Shown here: piece by piece, positions 7,541-16,400 of the stretch
Position numbering within the stretch: the first letter of the stretch is position 1
How the letters are laid out: each line of letters starts with the position of its first letter
Source of the DNA: Phycisphaerae bacterium
GTDB lineage: Bacteria; Planctomycetota; Phycisphaerae; JAAYCJ01
NCBI GenBank assembly: GCA_012729815.1
Contig: JAAYCJ010000302.1
Location: 1-47,360, forward strand
Length of the DNA: 47,360 nucleotides
Direction of reading: 5' to 3'
The notes under the pieces: generated by a model
Seen by the model: the letters and a program-made list of their open reading frames with translations, nothing else
What the model was told of the DNA's origin: nothing
Databases searched by the model: none
Translations under genes and position numbers: made by a program

Positions 7541-8681
7541 CGTTTGCGTTTTCGCGTCGCGGGCTGCGGTTGAGGGTGACGGTGAAGGTGCTTCCCTCGC
7601 CGGGCTGGCTGACCACCGCCGCTTCGCCGCCGTAGAGGGCGGCGAGCTTGCGGACAATCGAGAGGCCCAATCCGCTGCCCAGGATGTTTCGGGTTTTTTC
7701 GTTTTTGATCCGGACGAAATCCTGGAAGAGGCGGTCGGCCTCTTCGTGGGTCATGCCGATCCCGGTATCGGAGACGGCGATGGCCACCCGGTCATCCCGC
7801 GGCTGGAGGCACACATCGACCCGGCCACCGTCCTTATTATATTTTACCGCATTGGAGACGAGGTTATTAAGAATAATTTCGATCTCGCCCCGATCGGCCT
7901 TCATGGGGAGGGGGTCGGGGGCGTCGAGGTGGATGGCGATGTTTCGCTGGGCGGCGGCGGGCGTGGCGGTGTCGATGGCGGTGCGGGCGATTTCGGTCAG
8001 GTTCAGGTCGAGCAGTTCGCGTTGTTTTTTGCCGGATTCGATGCGGGTCAGGTCGAGCAGGTCGACGATGAGCTTCCGCATGCCGTCGAGTCTGACGATG
8101 GATCGTTCGAGCATGTTGTCGTAGACGGCTTGGTCGTTGCCGGCGGCCTTGTCGCGGACGATTCGCAGGTAGCCTTCGATGGCGCCGAGGGGGGCTTTGA
8201 GTTCGTGGGCGAGGACGGAGATGAACTGGAAGCGGACCTGTCGTTTTTCCTCAGCGAGTCGCCGGGCCTGCTGCTGGAGGATCAGGTGCTCGGCGGCTTT
8301 GCGGACGGTGTTTTTGAGTTCGTTGGGGGTGAAGGGTTTGGCGAGGAAGTCGTAGGCTCCGCGTTTGATGGCGGTGACGGCGGTTTCAAGGGAGGCGTAG
8401 GCGGTGATCATGACGGTGAGGGGTTTTTCCTCTTTGGAGGCGATAGCTTGGAGGAGATCGAGGCCGCTCATGCCCGGCAGCTTGTAGTCGAGCAGGAGGA
8501 TGTCGGGGCGGGCCTGTTCGATCATGTCGCGGGCCTGTTCGGCGGTTTCGGCCTGGGCGACGTCGAAGCGGACCTGGCCATTGATGTCGGGGACGGCGAC
8601 GGCGTAGTCGCCCAGGGCGCGGGCAACGCCGAGGCGCATTCCCATCTCATCGTCGACGACCAGCACGTTGAGGGTGTCCAT
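7497..8681 (-). CDS. Hybrid receiver-histidine kinase (REC-HisKA-HATPase)
   Basis: A soluble 394-aa signalling protein with the receiver at the N-terminus. The receiver (about 1-125) has the acidic pair D-D-E, the phosphoacceptor Asp in L-L-L-D-Y-K, and T and K in normal spacing. The HisKA dimerisation helix has the phospho-His in L-A-H-E-L-K-A-P-L-G. The ATPase domain shows the N-box N-N-L-V-S-N-A, G1 D-T-G-I-G-M and G2 G-S-G-L-G-L. No transmembrane or sensor domain is present, so it probably takes its input through the receiver, as part of a phosphorelay with the hydrogenase-like kinase upstream. AAGGAG lies 8 nt before the ATG. It lies within the hydrogenase operon and overlaps hydE by 44 nt. 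Confidence 0.9.
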   Translation of the reverse strand: MDTLNVLVVDDEMGMRLGVARALGDYAVAVPDINGQVRFDVAQAETAEQARDMIEQARPDILLLDYKLPGMSGLDLLQAIASKEEKPLTVMITAYASLETAVTAIKRGAYDFLAKPFTPNELKNTVRKAAEHLILQQQARRLAEEKRQVRFQFISVLAHELKAPLGAIEGYLRIVRDKAAGNDQAVYDNMLERSIVRLDGMRKLIVDLLDLTRIESGKKQRELLDLNLTEIARTAIDTATPAAAQRNIAIHLDAPDPLPMKADRGEIEIILNNLVSNAVKYNKDGGRVDVCLQPRDDRVAIAVSDTGIGMTHEEADRLFQDFVRIKNEKTRNILGSGLGLSIVRKLAALYGGEAAVVSQPGEGSTFTVTLNRSPRRENANDGPKRDTLLAPRDE

Positions 8682-8702
8682 GTTCGCTCCTTGGGCCGTC
8701 GG

Positions 8703-9077
8703 TTACGGCAACAGCCCTTCGATTTCCTCGGCCAGCCTGACCGGATCGACGGGTTTGTCCAGGAACTTCTGGACGGGCATCCACGCCTCGTCGGGGACGA
8801 ATCGGAAGGGGGCGCCAGTTTTTTCGTGGATGGCGGAGAGCATGACCAAGGGGAGGTCGGGGGCATGTTCGTGGATTTCGCGGGCGAGTTCGAGGCCGGC
8901 GGTCTGGGACTCCATCATGATGTCCAGGACCACCAGGTCCGGCCGCTGCCGGTTCAGGATCGCGCGGGCCTCGTCGGCGGAGTAGGCCCCGGTCACCGCA
9001 TGTCCACGGCTCTCCAACACCGCCTTGTTCATGGCGATGATGTCCACGTCGTCATCCACCAGAAGAATATTGGCCAT
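8703..9077 (-). CDS. Stand-alone response regulator receiver
   Basis: A 124-aa single-domain receiver. It has D-D-D near the N-terminus, the phosphoacceptor Asp in V-V-L-D-I-M-M, Ser at the end of beta-4, and the invariant Lys in L-D-K-P. There is no DNA-binding or enzymatic output domain. The stretch from the beta-4 Ser to the beta-5 Lys is 27 residues rather than the 22 seen in CheY and in the neighbouring receiver-kinase. It contains a W-M-P-V-Q-K-F-L-D-K-P segment similar to W-L-K-V-D-K-V-L-D-K-P in the receiver at 11186-11608. The start is the ATG at 9077 with AGGAG upstream. It is preceded by a gap of about 100 nt after the hydrogenase-like kinase gene. Confidence 0.88.
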   Translation of the reverse strand: MANILLVDDDVDIIAMNKAVLESRGHAVTGAYSADEARAILNRQRPDLVVLDIMMESQTAGLELAREIHEHAPDLPLVMLSAIHEKTGAPFRFVPDEAWMPVQKFLDKPVDPVRLAEEIEGLLP

Positions 9078-9177
9078 CGAACTCCTGCCTTTCGCTCGCG
9101 TCGCCCCCGGATCGGGCGACCGGACCGCTTGAAAACCCTTGTTTCTAGCCGATCGGCGTCGCCACCGCAACCGGATA

Positions 9178-11175
9178 CTACTCCTGCTGGCCTTTTCGGG
9201 GCAGAATGACGGTGAAGGTGGTGCCGGTGGGTCCGTCGGCGGGGTCGGCGTTGGACTCCACGGTGATGTCGCCGCGGTGCATCTTGATCACGCCGTAGGC
9301 GACGGCGAGTCCGAGTCCGGTGCCTTTTCCGATCTGCTTGGTGGTGTAAAACGGTTCGAATATTTTCGAGAGCCTGTCTTTGGCAATGCCCACGCCGGTG
9401 TCGGTGACGGCGACGGAGACTTTGTCGGCGTCGCCGCGGGTGACGATTCGCAGGGTTCCGCCGTTGGGCATGGCGGCGTAGGCGTTGGTGATGAGGTTGG
9501 TGAGGACCTGGATGACCTGGTCGCGGTCGAGTTCGGCGGTTGGGTCATCGAGTTCGTGCTCGGACCAGACCATGATGTTCTCGGGGGGCGGGACGGTTCG
9601 CAGGCTGCGGTCGACCAGTTCGGTGACGTCGGTCGGCTGGAGTACGACCTTGTTTTGTCGGGCGAAGTGGAGGAGTCCCTGGACGATTTTTTTGCATCGG
9701 TCGGCCTGGTCGACGATCATGGAGAGGTCGTCCTTGAGGCGGTGGTCGGCGTTTGCTTCGTCGAGCAGGAGGTGGGAGTACATGAGGACGACGCCGAGGG
9801 GGTTGTTGATTTCGTGGGCGATTCCGGCGGCGAGTTGGCCCATGCTGGCGAGTTTTTCGGAGTGCATGAGGGCCTCCTGGACGCTGGCGAGCTGTTCGTT
9901 GGAGACGGCGAGTTCCTTGATGGTTCGACGGAGCTGGTCGATGGTGTAGGGCAGGCACATTTCGCTTTCGGCGAGGCCCTTGTAGATGGCGATGGCGTGT
10001 TCGCGGCAGGAGTCGTAGCCGCAGGCCCCGCAGTTGAGTTCCTCTTCGGGGGCGAACTTGCCCATTCGGGCGAGGATTTCGCCGATGTCGTGGTCGGAGG
10101 GGGCGGGGATCCGCTGATCGTCGGGCGAATAGCGTCGGGTGAGGTCGAGGTCGTCGAAGCTTTCGAGGGTTTGGCGGAATTCTCGCGGGTCGATGGATTC
10201 GGCGCGTTGTCGGACGAATTCGCTGACGCGGGCGCGTCGGGCGTAGAGGGGGAGCGGGGCGGACATGCCGGGCCCCATGATGCAGCCGTTGCAGCAGAGG
10301 ATTTCGAGGAGTTTGGCCTCGAAGGCTCCGGAGGCGAACTCCTTGATGGCTTCGACGAAGTCCTGTCGTCCGTCGGCGGTGATGATCTGGCCGGCCATGA
10401 GGTCTTCGCGGAGGTCGGCGGCCTGGAGGAGTCCGCGGCTGATGGGGAAGAGGGCGCCAAGGCCGGAGTGCGGCGGGTCGAAGTCGGAATCCTGGACCTG
10501 GTCGGGTGTGACACCCTCGGTTTCGAGGAGGCTGCGGAGTTCCTGGAAGGTCAGGACGGCGTCGATTTCGCCGGGGACGTGGGGGCTGGCGGCCTCCTGT
10601 TTTTTAGAGACGCATGGTCCGATGAAGACGATTCGGAGGTCCGGGCCGTGGAGGCGTTTGAGGCATCGTGAGATGGCGACGGCGGGCGAGACGATGGGGG
10701 CGAGGTTCGGGACGAGGTCGGGGTGGTAGCGTTCGACGTAGGCGACGACGGCCGGGCAGGGCGTGGAGATGTAGCGTCGGCCGTCCCTGGCGTTCAGGAG
10801 TCGGCGGTATCGGTCGGCGACGAGGTCGGCTCCGAAGGCGACCTCGGCGACGAGGCCGAAGCCGAGCTTGCGGAGCATGCCGACCACGCGGAAGGGTCCG
10901 AGGTCGACGAACTCAGCGGGGAAGCTGGGGGCCAGGCAGGCGGCCACCTTCGCTCCGGAGTCGAGCAGTTGCCGGACTTGCGGGATGGAGGAGACGACCT
11001 GCTTGGCGTCCTGGCTGCAGACCCTTACGCAGTTGCCGCAACCGATGCACCGTTCGGGGAGGATTTCGGCCTGTCCGTTGGCGATTCGGATGGCCTTGGC
11101 CGGGCATTCGCGGACGCACGTGTAGCAGACACGGCATCGTTCCGGCACGGTCTCGATGAAACGGCCTGACTGCAT
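9178..11175 (-). CDS. [FeFe]-hydrogenase-like sensor histidine kinase (HydS-type, putative H2/redox sensor)
   Basis: A 665-aa fusion. It opens with two [4Fe-4S] motifs (C14-x2-C-x2-C-x3-C24 and C43-x2-C-x2-C-x3-C53). A hydrogenase large-domain follows with H-cluster loops T-P-C140-P, G-P-C188-V-S-K-K and C294-C-N-G-C298. Then come a C-x2-C-x4-C FeS domain (N-C-G-A-C-G-Y-D-S-C), a short helical linker, HisKA with the phospho-His in I-A-H-E-I-N-N-P-L-G, and HATPase. All four expected H-cluster cysteines are present, but the proton-shuttle Cys of the T-S-C-C-P motif is replaced by Pro, as expected for sensory rather than catalytic enzymes. There is no membrane segment. It is flanked by receivers in the hydrogenase operon and probably reports H2 or redox state to them; what it senses is inference. 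Confidence 0.9.
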   Translation of the reverse strand: MQSGRFIETVPERCRVCYTCVRECPAKAIRIANGQAEILPERCIGCGNCVRVCSQDAKQVVSSIPQVRQLLDSGAKVAACLAPSFPAEFVDLGPFRVVGMLRKLGFGLVAEVAFGADLVADRYRRLLNARDGRRYISTPCPAVVAYVERYHPDLVPNLAPIVSPAVAISRCLKRLHGPDLRIVFIGPCVSKKQEAASPHVPGEIDAVLTFQELRSLLETEGVTPDQVQDSDFDPPHSGLGALFPISRGLLQAADLREDLMAGQIITADGRQDFVEAIKEFASGAFEAKLLEILCCNGCIMGPGMSAPLPLYARRARVSEFVRQRAESIDPREFRQTLESFDDLDLTRRYSPDDQRIPAPSDHDIGEILARMGKFAPEEELNCGACGYDSCREHAIAIYKGLAESEMCLPYTIDQLRRTIKELAVSNEQLASVQEALMHSEKLASMGQLAAGIAHEINNPLGVVLMYSHLLLDEANADHRLKDDLSMIVDQADRCKKIVQGLLHFARQNKVVLQPTDVTELVDRSLRTVPPPENIMVWSEHELDDPTAELDRDQVIQVLTNLITNAYAAMPNGGTLRIVTRGDADKVSVAVTDTGVGIAKDRLSKIFEPFYTTKQIGKGTGLGLAVAYGVIKMHRGDITVESNADPADGPTGTTFTVILPRKGQQE

Positions 11176-11185
11176 GGCTCCTGCC

Positions 11186-11608
11186 TCACGGGTGATGATG
11201 CTCCGTCTGACCTGCGGGTTCCTTGAGCAGGCGTCGGATTTCGGCGCGAAGCTGGTCGGGCCGGACCGGCTTGTCGAGGACCTTGTCGACCTTCAGCCAG
11301 GCCTGGGACTCGGCGGAGGGGGTGGCGAAGTTGATTCCCGTACTGGCGGCGACGGCGGTCAGCAGGATGATCGGGGTTTGGGGGTAAAGCTGTTTGAAGG
11401 AATGGCTGAGGACGAATCCCGAGTCCATCTGCTCCATCATGAGGTCGAAGACGGCCAGGTCGGGCCGGACGCTCAGGAGTTTTTCCTCAGCGTCTTCGGT
11501 TCCGACGGCGGTGACGACGTCGTAGCCGGCGGCGTTGAGGGTGAGTCGCATCTGTTCGACGAAATCGGGGTCGTCGTCCACCACGAAGATAGTTTTTTTA
11601 TCGCTCAT
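11186..11608 (-). CDS. Stand-alone response regulator receiver (first of the operon)
   Basis: A 140-aa single-domain receiver with D-D-D-P, the phosphoacceptor Asp in A-V-F-D-L-M-M, Thr at the end of beta-4 and the Lys in L-D-K-P. The Thr-to-Lys distance is 29 residues, seven longer than CheY, with a Trp-containing insert like that of the receiver at 8703-9077. The C-terminal tail is short and His-rich (H-H-H-P); there is no output domain. AAGGAG precedes the ATG at 11608. It lies between hydA and the hydrogenase-like kinase gene, whose start is 10 nt downstream of its stop, so it is the likely direct partner of that kinase. Confidence 0.88.
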   Translation of the reverse strand: MSDKKTIFVVDDDPDFVEQMRLTLNAAGYDVVTAVGTEDAEEKLLSVRPDLAVFDLMMEQMDSGFVLSHSFKQLYPQTPIILLTAVAASTGINFATPSAESQAWLKVDKVLDKPVRPDQLRAEIRRLLKEPAGQTEHHHP

Positions 11609-11650
11609 GACCGCTCCTTGGTTGATGTTGTTCGGCCGGCCGGTGTGGGC

Positions 11651-13372
11651 CTAGACCAGATCGTCCCTTTTGGTGTAGTGGGTGTGCAGCAGGCGATGGC
11701 TGACCTCGCCGAGAGGCTTGCCGAGGAATTCGTCGTAGAGCCGGGTGACCCACTGGTTGCGGTGGCTGACCCGCACGGACTCGGCCTGGTCGATGCGGTA
11801 GAGGCCCCGCATGCGTGCCGCGATGGCTTCGGGGTCGGCGCCGAGGGGCTGGCCGCCGCCGTTGATGCATCCGCCCGGGCAGGTCATGACCTCGATGAAG
11901 TGCAGGTCGTTTCGTCCGGCGCGGACCTGGTCGAGGATGTTGCGGGCGTTCTGGAGTCCGCTGACGACGGCGGCTCCGACTTCGAGGTCGCCGATCTTAG
12001 CCCGCAGTTCCTTGCATCCCTTCATGCCGCGCAGCGGCTGGATCTTGAGTTCGTCCATTTCCTTGCCGGTGATCAAGAAGTGGGCGGAGCGGACGGCGGC
12101 CTCCATGACGCCGCCGGAGGCCCCGAAGATCTTGCCGGCGGTGGTTCGTTCGCCGAAGGGGGTGTCGGGGGTTTCGGGTTCGAGGGCGGTGATGTCGAGG
12201 CCGAACATGCGGATGAGTTGGCCCAGTTCGCGGGTGGTCAGGACGTAGTCGACGTCCGGGACGTGGTTGGGGGCCATTTCGGGCCGGCTGCACTCGAACT
12301 TTTTGGCGGTGCAGGGCATGATGGAGACGCTGACGATGCGGTCGGGATCGAGGCCTTCGCGTTGGGCGAAGAAGCTCTTGATGACCGCGCCCATCATCTG
12401 CTGGGGGCTCTTGCAGCTCGAGACGTTGGGGATGAAGTCGGGATAGAACTGTTCGAGGAACTTGATCCATCCGGGCGAGCAGCTGGTGAGCATGGGCAGT
12501 ACGCCGCCGGTCTGGATGCGGTGGACCAGCTCGGAGCCTTCCTCCATGATGGTCAGGTCGGCGGTGAAGCTGGTGTCGAAGACGCGGTCGAAGCCGAGTC
12601 GGCGGAGGGCGGCGACCATCATGCCGTCGACGTCCTTGCCCGGCTTGACGCCGAATTCCTCGCCGAGGGAGACGGAGACGGCGGGGGCGTGCTGGACGAC
12701 GACCGTTTTGGTCGGGTCGGAGAGGGCGGCGACGACCTCGTTGAGGTAGGAGTGCTCGCTGAGGGCGCCGGTGGGGCAGACGAGGATGCACTGTCCGCAG
12801 TTGACGCAGGTGGAGAGGTTCAGGCCGTCATCGAAGGCGGTGCCGACGAAGGCGCGGCTTCCGCGGCCGACGAAGTCGATGGCGGAAACTCCCTGGATTT
12901 CCTCACAGACGCGGACGCAGCGGCCGCAGAGGATGCATTTGGCCGGGTCGCGGATGATGGAGGGACTGGAGACGTCCATGGTTTCGCGGCTCTTGACTCC
13001 CTGGTAGGTCCGCTGGCGGACGCCGAGTTCCTGGGCGAGGCTCTGGAGCTCGCACTTGCCGTTGCGGGCACAGTAGAGGCAGTCGTCCGGGTGGTTGCTC
13101 AGAAGCAGTTCGACGATGGTTTTTCGGGCGTCGAGCACCTTCGGACTGCGGGTTTTGATCTTCATGTTCGGCGAGACCGGGAAGGAGCAGGAGGGCACCA
13201 GGTTGGGGTTGCCTTCGAGCTCGACCACGCACATCCGGCAGGCTCCGGTCGGGGGCAGGCCCTCGACATGGCACAGGGTGGGCACGTGGATTCCCTGGCG
13301 TTTGACCGCGCTGAGGATGGTTTCACCCTCATTGGCTTCGATCGTTCGACCGTCAACTTCAAGCGTAATCAT
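11651..13372 (-). CDS. hydA: NAD-linked [FeFe]-hydrogenase catalytic subunit HydA (copy 1)
   Basis: Catalytic H2-producing or H2-oxidising subunit of a multimeric, probably electron-bifurcating hydrogenase. The 573-aa protein has an N-terminal [2Fe-2S] domain (C34, then C-x2-C and C), a His-Cys [4Fe-4S] motif H-x3-C-x2-C-x5-C, two further [4Fe-4S] motifs (C-I-L-C-G-R-C and C-V-N-C-G-Q-C), and the H-cluster domain. Its loops are T-S-C298-S-P-G-W, M-P-C354-T-A-K-K and M-T-C498-P-G-G-C502-I-N-G-G-G-Q-P. The L1 loop has Ser instead of the second Cys of T-S-C-C-P; the other copy shares this. There is no extra C-terminal ferredoxin domain. GAGGTG lies upstream of the ATG. The gene lies 35 nt after hydB and before the sensory genes. 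Confidence 0.95.
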   Translation of the reverse strand: MITLEVDGRTIEANEGETILSAVKRQGIHVPTLCHVEGLPPTGACRMCVVELEGNPNLVPSCSFPVSPNMKIKTRSPKVLDARKTIVELLLSNHPDDCLYCARNGKCELQSLAQELGVRQRTYQGVKSRETMDVSSPSIIRDPAKCILCGRCVRVCEEIQGVSAIDFVGRGSRAFVGTAFDDGLNLSTCVNCGQCILVCPTGALSEHSYLNEVVAALSDPTKTVVVQHAPAVSVSLGEEFGVKPGKDVDGMMVAALRRLGFDRVFDTSFTADLTIMEEGSELVHRIQTGGVLPMLTSCSPGWIKFLEQFYPDFIPNVSSCKSPQQMMGAVIKSFFAQREGLDPDRIVSVSIMPCTAKKFECSRPEMAPNHVPDVDYVLTTRELGQLIRMFGLDITALEPETPDTPFGERTTAGKIFGASGGVMEAAVRSAHFLITGKEMDELKIQPLRGMKGCKELRAKIGDLEVGAAVVSGLQNARNILDQVRAGRNDLHFIEVMTCPGGCINGGGQPLGADPEAIAARMRGLYRIDQAESVRVSHRNQWVTRLYDEFLGKPLGEVSHRLLHTHYTKRDDLV

Positions 13373-13407
13373 TCAAGCACCTCGACTAGTCTGTGATTAT
13401 CCGCACG

Positions 13408-16400
13408 TCACTGGGGTTGGGTGAATTCCAGGTCGCACCGCAGGCAGCGCCGGGCCTCGCCGACGGCCGACGGCTCGTCCAAGGAGAGTTCGACCTCGGT
13501 GAAGCACTTGCAGCGTCGTTCGACCGGCAGGTGTGGGATTTCGACGCGGGCCGCGGTGGACCCGTCGTCCTCTTCCTGCTGCATTTCGGTCGGCGGCACG
13601 TAGACCGAGGGGAGTTTGACCTTGGTGAGCGTCTTGAGCAGTTTGCCCGAGAGGTAGCGGTCGATCATGAGGGCCGCCTTCTTGCCGGCGGCGACCGCGG
13701 CGATGACGGTGCTGGGTCCGGTGACGATATCGCCGCCGCCGAAGACGCCGGGCCTTTTGGTGGACCAGGATTCGGCGCTGATGGCGAGGGTGCCCCAGCG
13801 GGTCTGGTCGAGTCCTTCGATCGCCTCTTTTTCGGGCTCTTCGCTGATGGCCACGATGAGGGTGTCGAGTTCGACGTCGAACTCGCTGCCGGGGATCGGG
13901 ACGGGTTTCTGCCGGCCGGAGGCGTCGCGTTCGCCGAGCTTGTTGCGGATGAAGCGGACGCCGCGGAGCTTGCCGTTTTCGACGCGGAGGGCGACCGGGG
14001 CGACGAGCTCGTCGATGGTGATGCCTTCGGCGAGTCCGGCTTCGATTTCCTCGGCGTAGGCGGGCATTTCCTGCCGCGTGCGTCGGTAGAACATGGCGAC
14101 GCTCTGGACACCCGGCTGACGGAAGGCGACGCGTGCGGCGTCCATGGCGGAGTTGCCGCCGCCGATGATTCCGACGCGTCCGCGACCGAGGGCCTTGCCT
14201 TCAAGGTTGTGGGCCTTGAGGAACTTGATGCCGGGGATGATTCCTTCGGCATCCTCGCCGTCGAGTTCGAGGCGTTTGCTCTGGTGGGAGCCGGCGGCGA
14301 TGAAGACGGCTTTGAACTCGTTTTCCATGAGGCCGTCGATGGTCAGTTCGCGGCCGAGGGCCAGGCCGTGGCGGACCTCGATGTTCTCGTTGAGGAGGGC
14401 GTCGATTTCCTTCTTGAGGATCTCGCGAGGCAGGCGGTAGGCCGGGATGGCCCCGACGAGCATGCCGCCGAGTTGGGCTTCGCGTTCGAAGATGGTGACC
14501 TTGTGTCCGAGCAGCGAGAGGTAGTGGGCGGCGGTCAGTCCGGCCGGTCCACCGCCGATCACCGCGACCTTGGCCGCGTCGGAGCGCTCGCGGACGACGG
14601 CGGGCGGGGCGGCGCTGGGATCGACGCGATCGACGACGAAGCGCTTCAGGGCCCGGACCGCCACCGGATCGCCGCCGGTGACTCCCGACCGGCACGCCTG
14701 CTCGCAGGGATGATGGCAGACGCGGGCGCAGGCGGACGGGAAGGGGTTGGCCTGGCGGATGACGCGGTAGGCGTCTTCGTATTCGCCGCGGCCGATGTGG
14801 GCGACGTATCGCCAGACCTCGGTGCCGACCGGGCAGGCGTTTTCGCACGGAGCGCCGACGAGTTCGCGGCAGGAGCCGGCGGGGCAGCGGCGTTCGTAGA
14901 TGTGGGCTTCGTACTCGTCGCGGAACCACTGGAGGGTGCTGAGCACCGGGTTCGGCGCGGTCTGGCCGAGTCCGCAGAGGCTGGTGGCCTTGATGGTCTC
15001 GGCGAGTTTCTTGAGGTACATCACGCCCTGCATGCGGAGGAGGGCGTCGGTGTCGTCCTCCTGTCGGCGCGGTCGGCAGATGGCCCGCAGGATGCCGAGC
15101 ATGCGGCGGGTGCCTTCGCGGCAGGGGATGCACTTGCCGCAGCTCTCGCTCTGGATGAACTCCATGAAGTACTTGGCGAAGTCGACCATGCAGGTCGACT
15201 CATCGACGACGACCAGGCCGCCGGAGCCCATGATGGTGCCGAACTTCTTGAGGGCTTCGTAGTCGGTCGGGATGTCGAGGTGGGCCTCCGGGACGCAGCC
15301 GCCGGAGGGGCCGCCGATCTGGACGGCTTTGCACCGCTTGTTGTTGGCGATGCCGCCGCCGATGTCGAAGACGACCTGGCGGAGGGTGGTGCCCATGGGG
15401 ACTTCGACCAGGCCGGTGCGTCGGACCATGCCGGAGAGGGCGAAGACCTTGGTGCCCTTGCTGCCCGGGGTGCCCATGGAGGCGAACCACTCGGCTCCGC
15501 GCTCGAGGATCAGCGGGAGGTTGGAGAGGGTCTCGACGTTGTTGATGACGGTCGGCTTGCCGAAGAGGCCCTGGACGGCGGGGAACGGCGGACGGGGTCG
15601 CGGCATGCCGCGTTTGCCCTCGATCGAGTGGATCAGGGCGGTTTCCTCGCCGCAGACGAACGCGCCGGCGCCCATCTTGATGATGATTTCTAGGTTCGTG
15701 CCGCTTTCGAGGATGTTCTCGCCGAGCAGGCCGTAGGCCCGGGCCTGGGCGATGGCCTCCTTGAGTCGGCGGATGGCCAGGGGGTATTCGGCGCGGATGT
15801 AGATGTAGGCCTTGGTGGCCCCGATGGCGTAGGCGGCGATCAGCATGCCTTCGAGGAGGCGGTGCGGGTCGCTCTCGCCGACGGCGCGGTCCATGAATGC
15901 GCCGGGGTCGCCTTCATCGGCGTTGCAGATGAGGTACTTCTGGCCGCCCTGTGCGGCGAGGGCGAACTTCCACTTTTTGCCGGTGGGGAAACCGCCGCCG
16001 CCGCGGCCGCGCAGGCCGCTGGCTTCGACGAGGTCGCAGACCTCATCGCGGGTCATGGTGCGGAGGGTCTGAGCGGCGGCTGAGTACCCGCCGCGGGCGA
16101 TGTACTCGTCGATGTTGGTCGGGTCGATGATGCCGCTGGCGGCCAGGACGACCCGCCGCTGGGCGGAGAGGAACGGATGCTCGTCGAGGAAGGGGACGTC
16201 GTCCCAGACCTGGAGTCCGGGGTCTCGGAACTGTCCGAGCACCGCGGCGGTCGGGACCTGGCCCTTTTTGAGCATGGCGTCGAGGATCGCCGAGACGTTT
16301 TCGGCGGTGACGTTGCGGAAGCTGACTCGGGCCTTGCCGGGGAGCTGGACGTCGACGATGGGCTCTTCGGAGCAGAGGCCGACGCAGCCGACCTCGACCA

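Noticed and set aside
9139-10671. Long plus-strand open frame opposite the hydrogenase-like kinase
   Set aside because: The composition is Gly/Asp/Glu/Val-rich, as in other antisense frames here; the minus strand encodes clear FeS, hydrogenase and kinase motifs.
11156-15693. Two long plus-strand open frames opposite hydA and hydB copy 1
   Set aside because: Both are shadow frames of the hydrogenase genes and show the same low-complexity Gly/Asp/Val composition.
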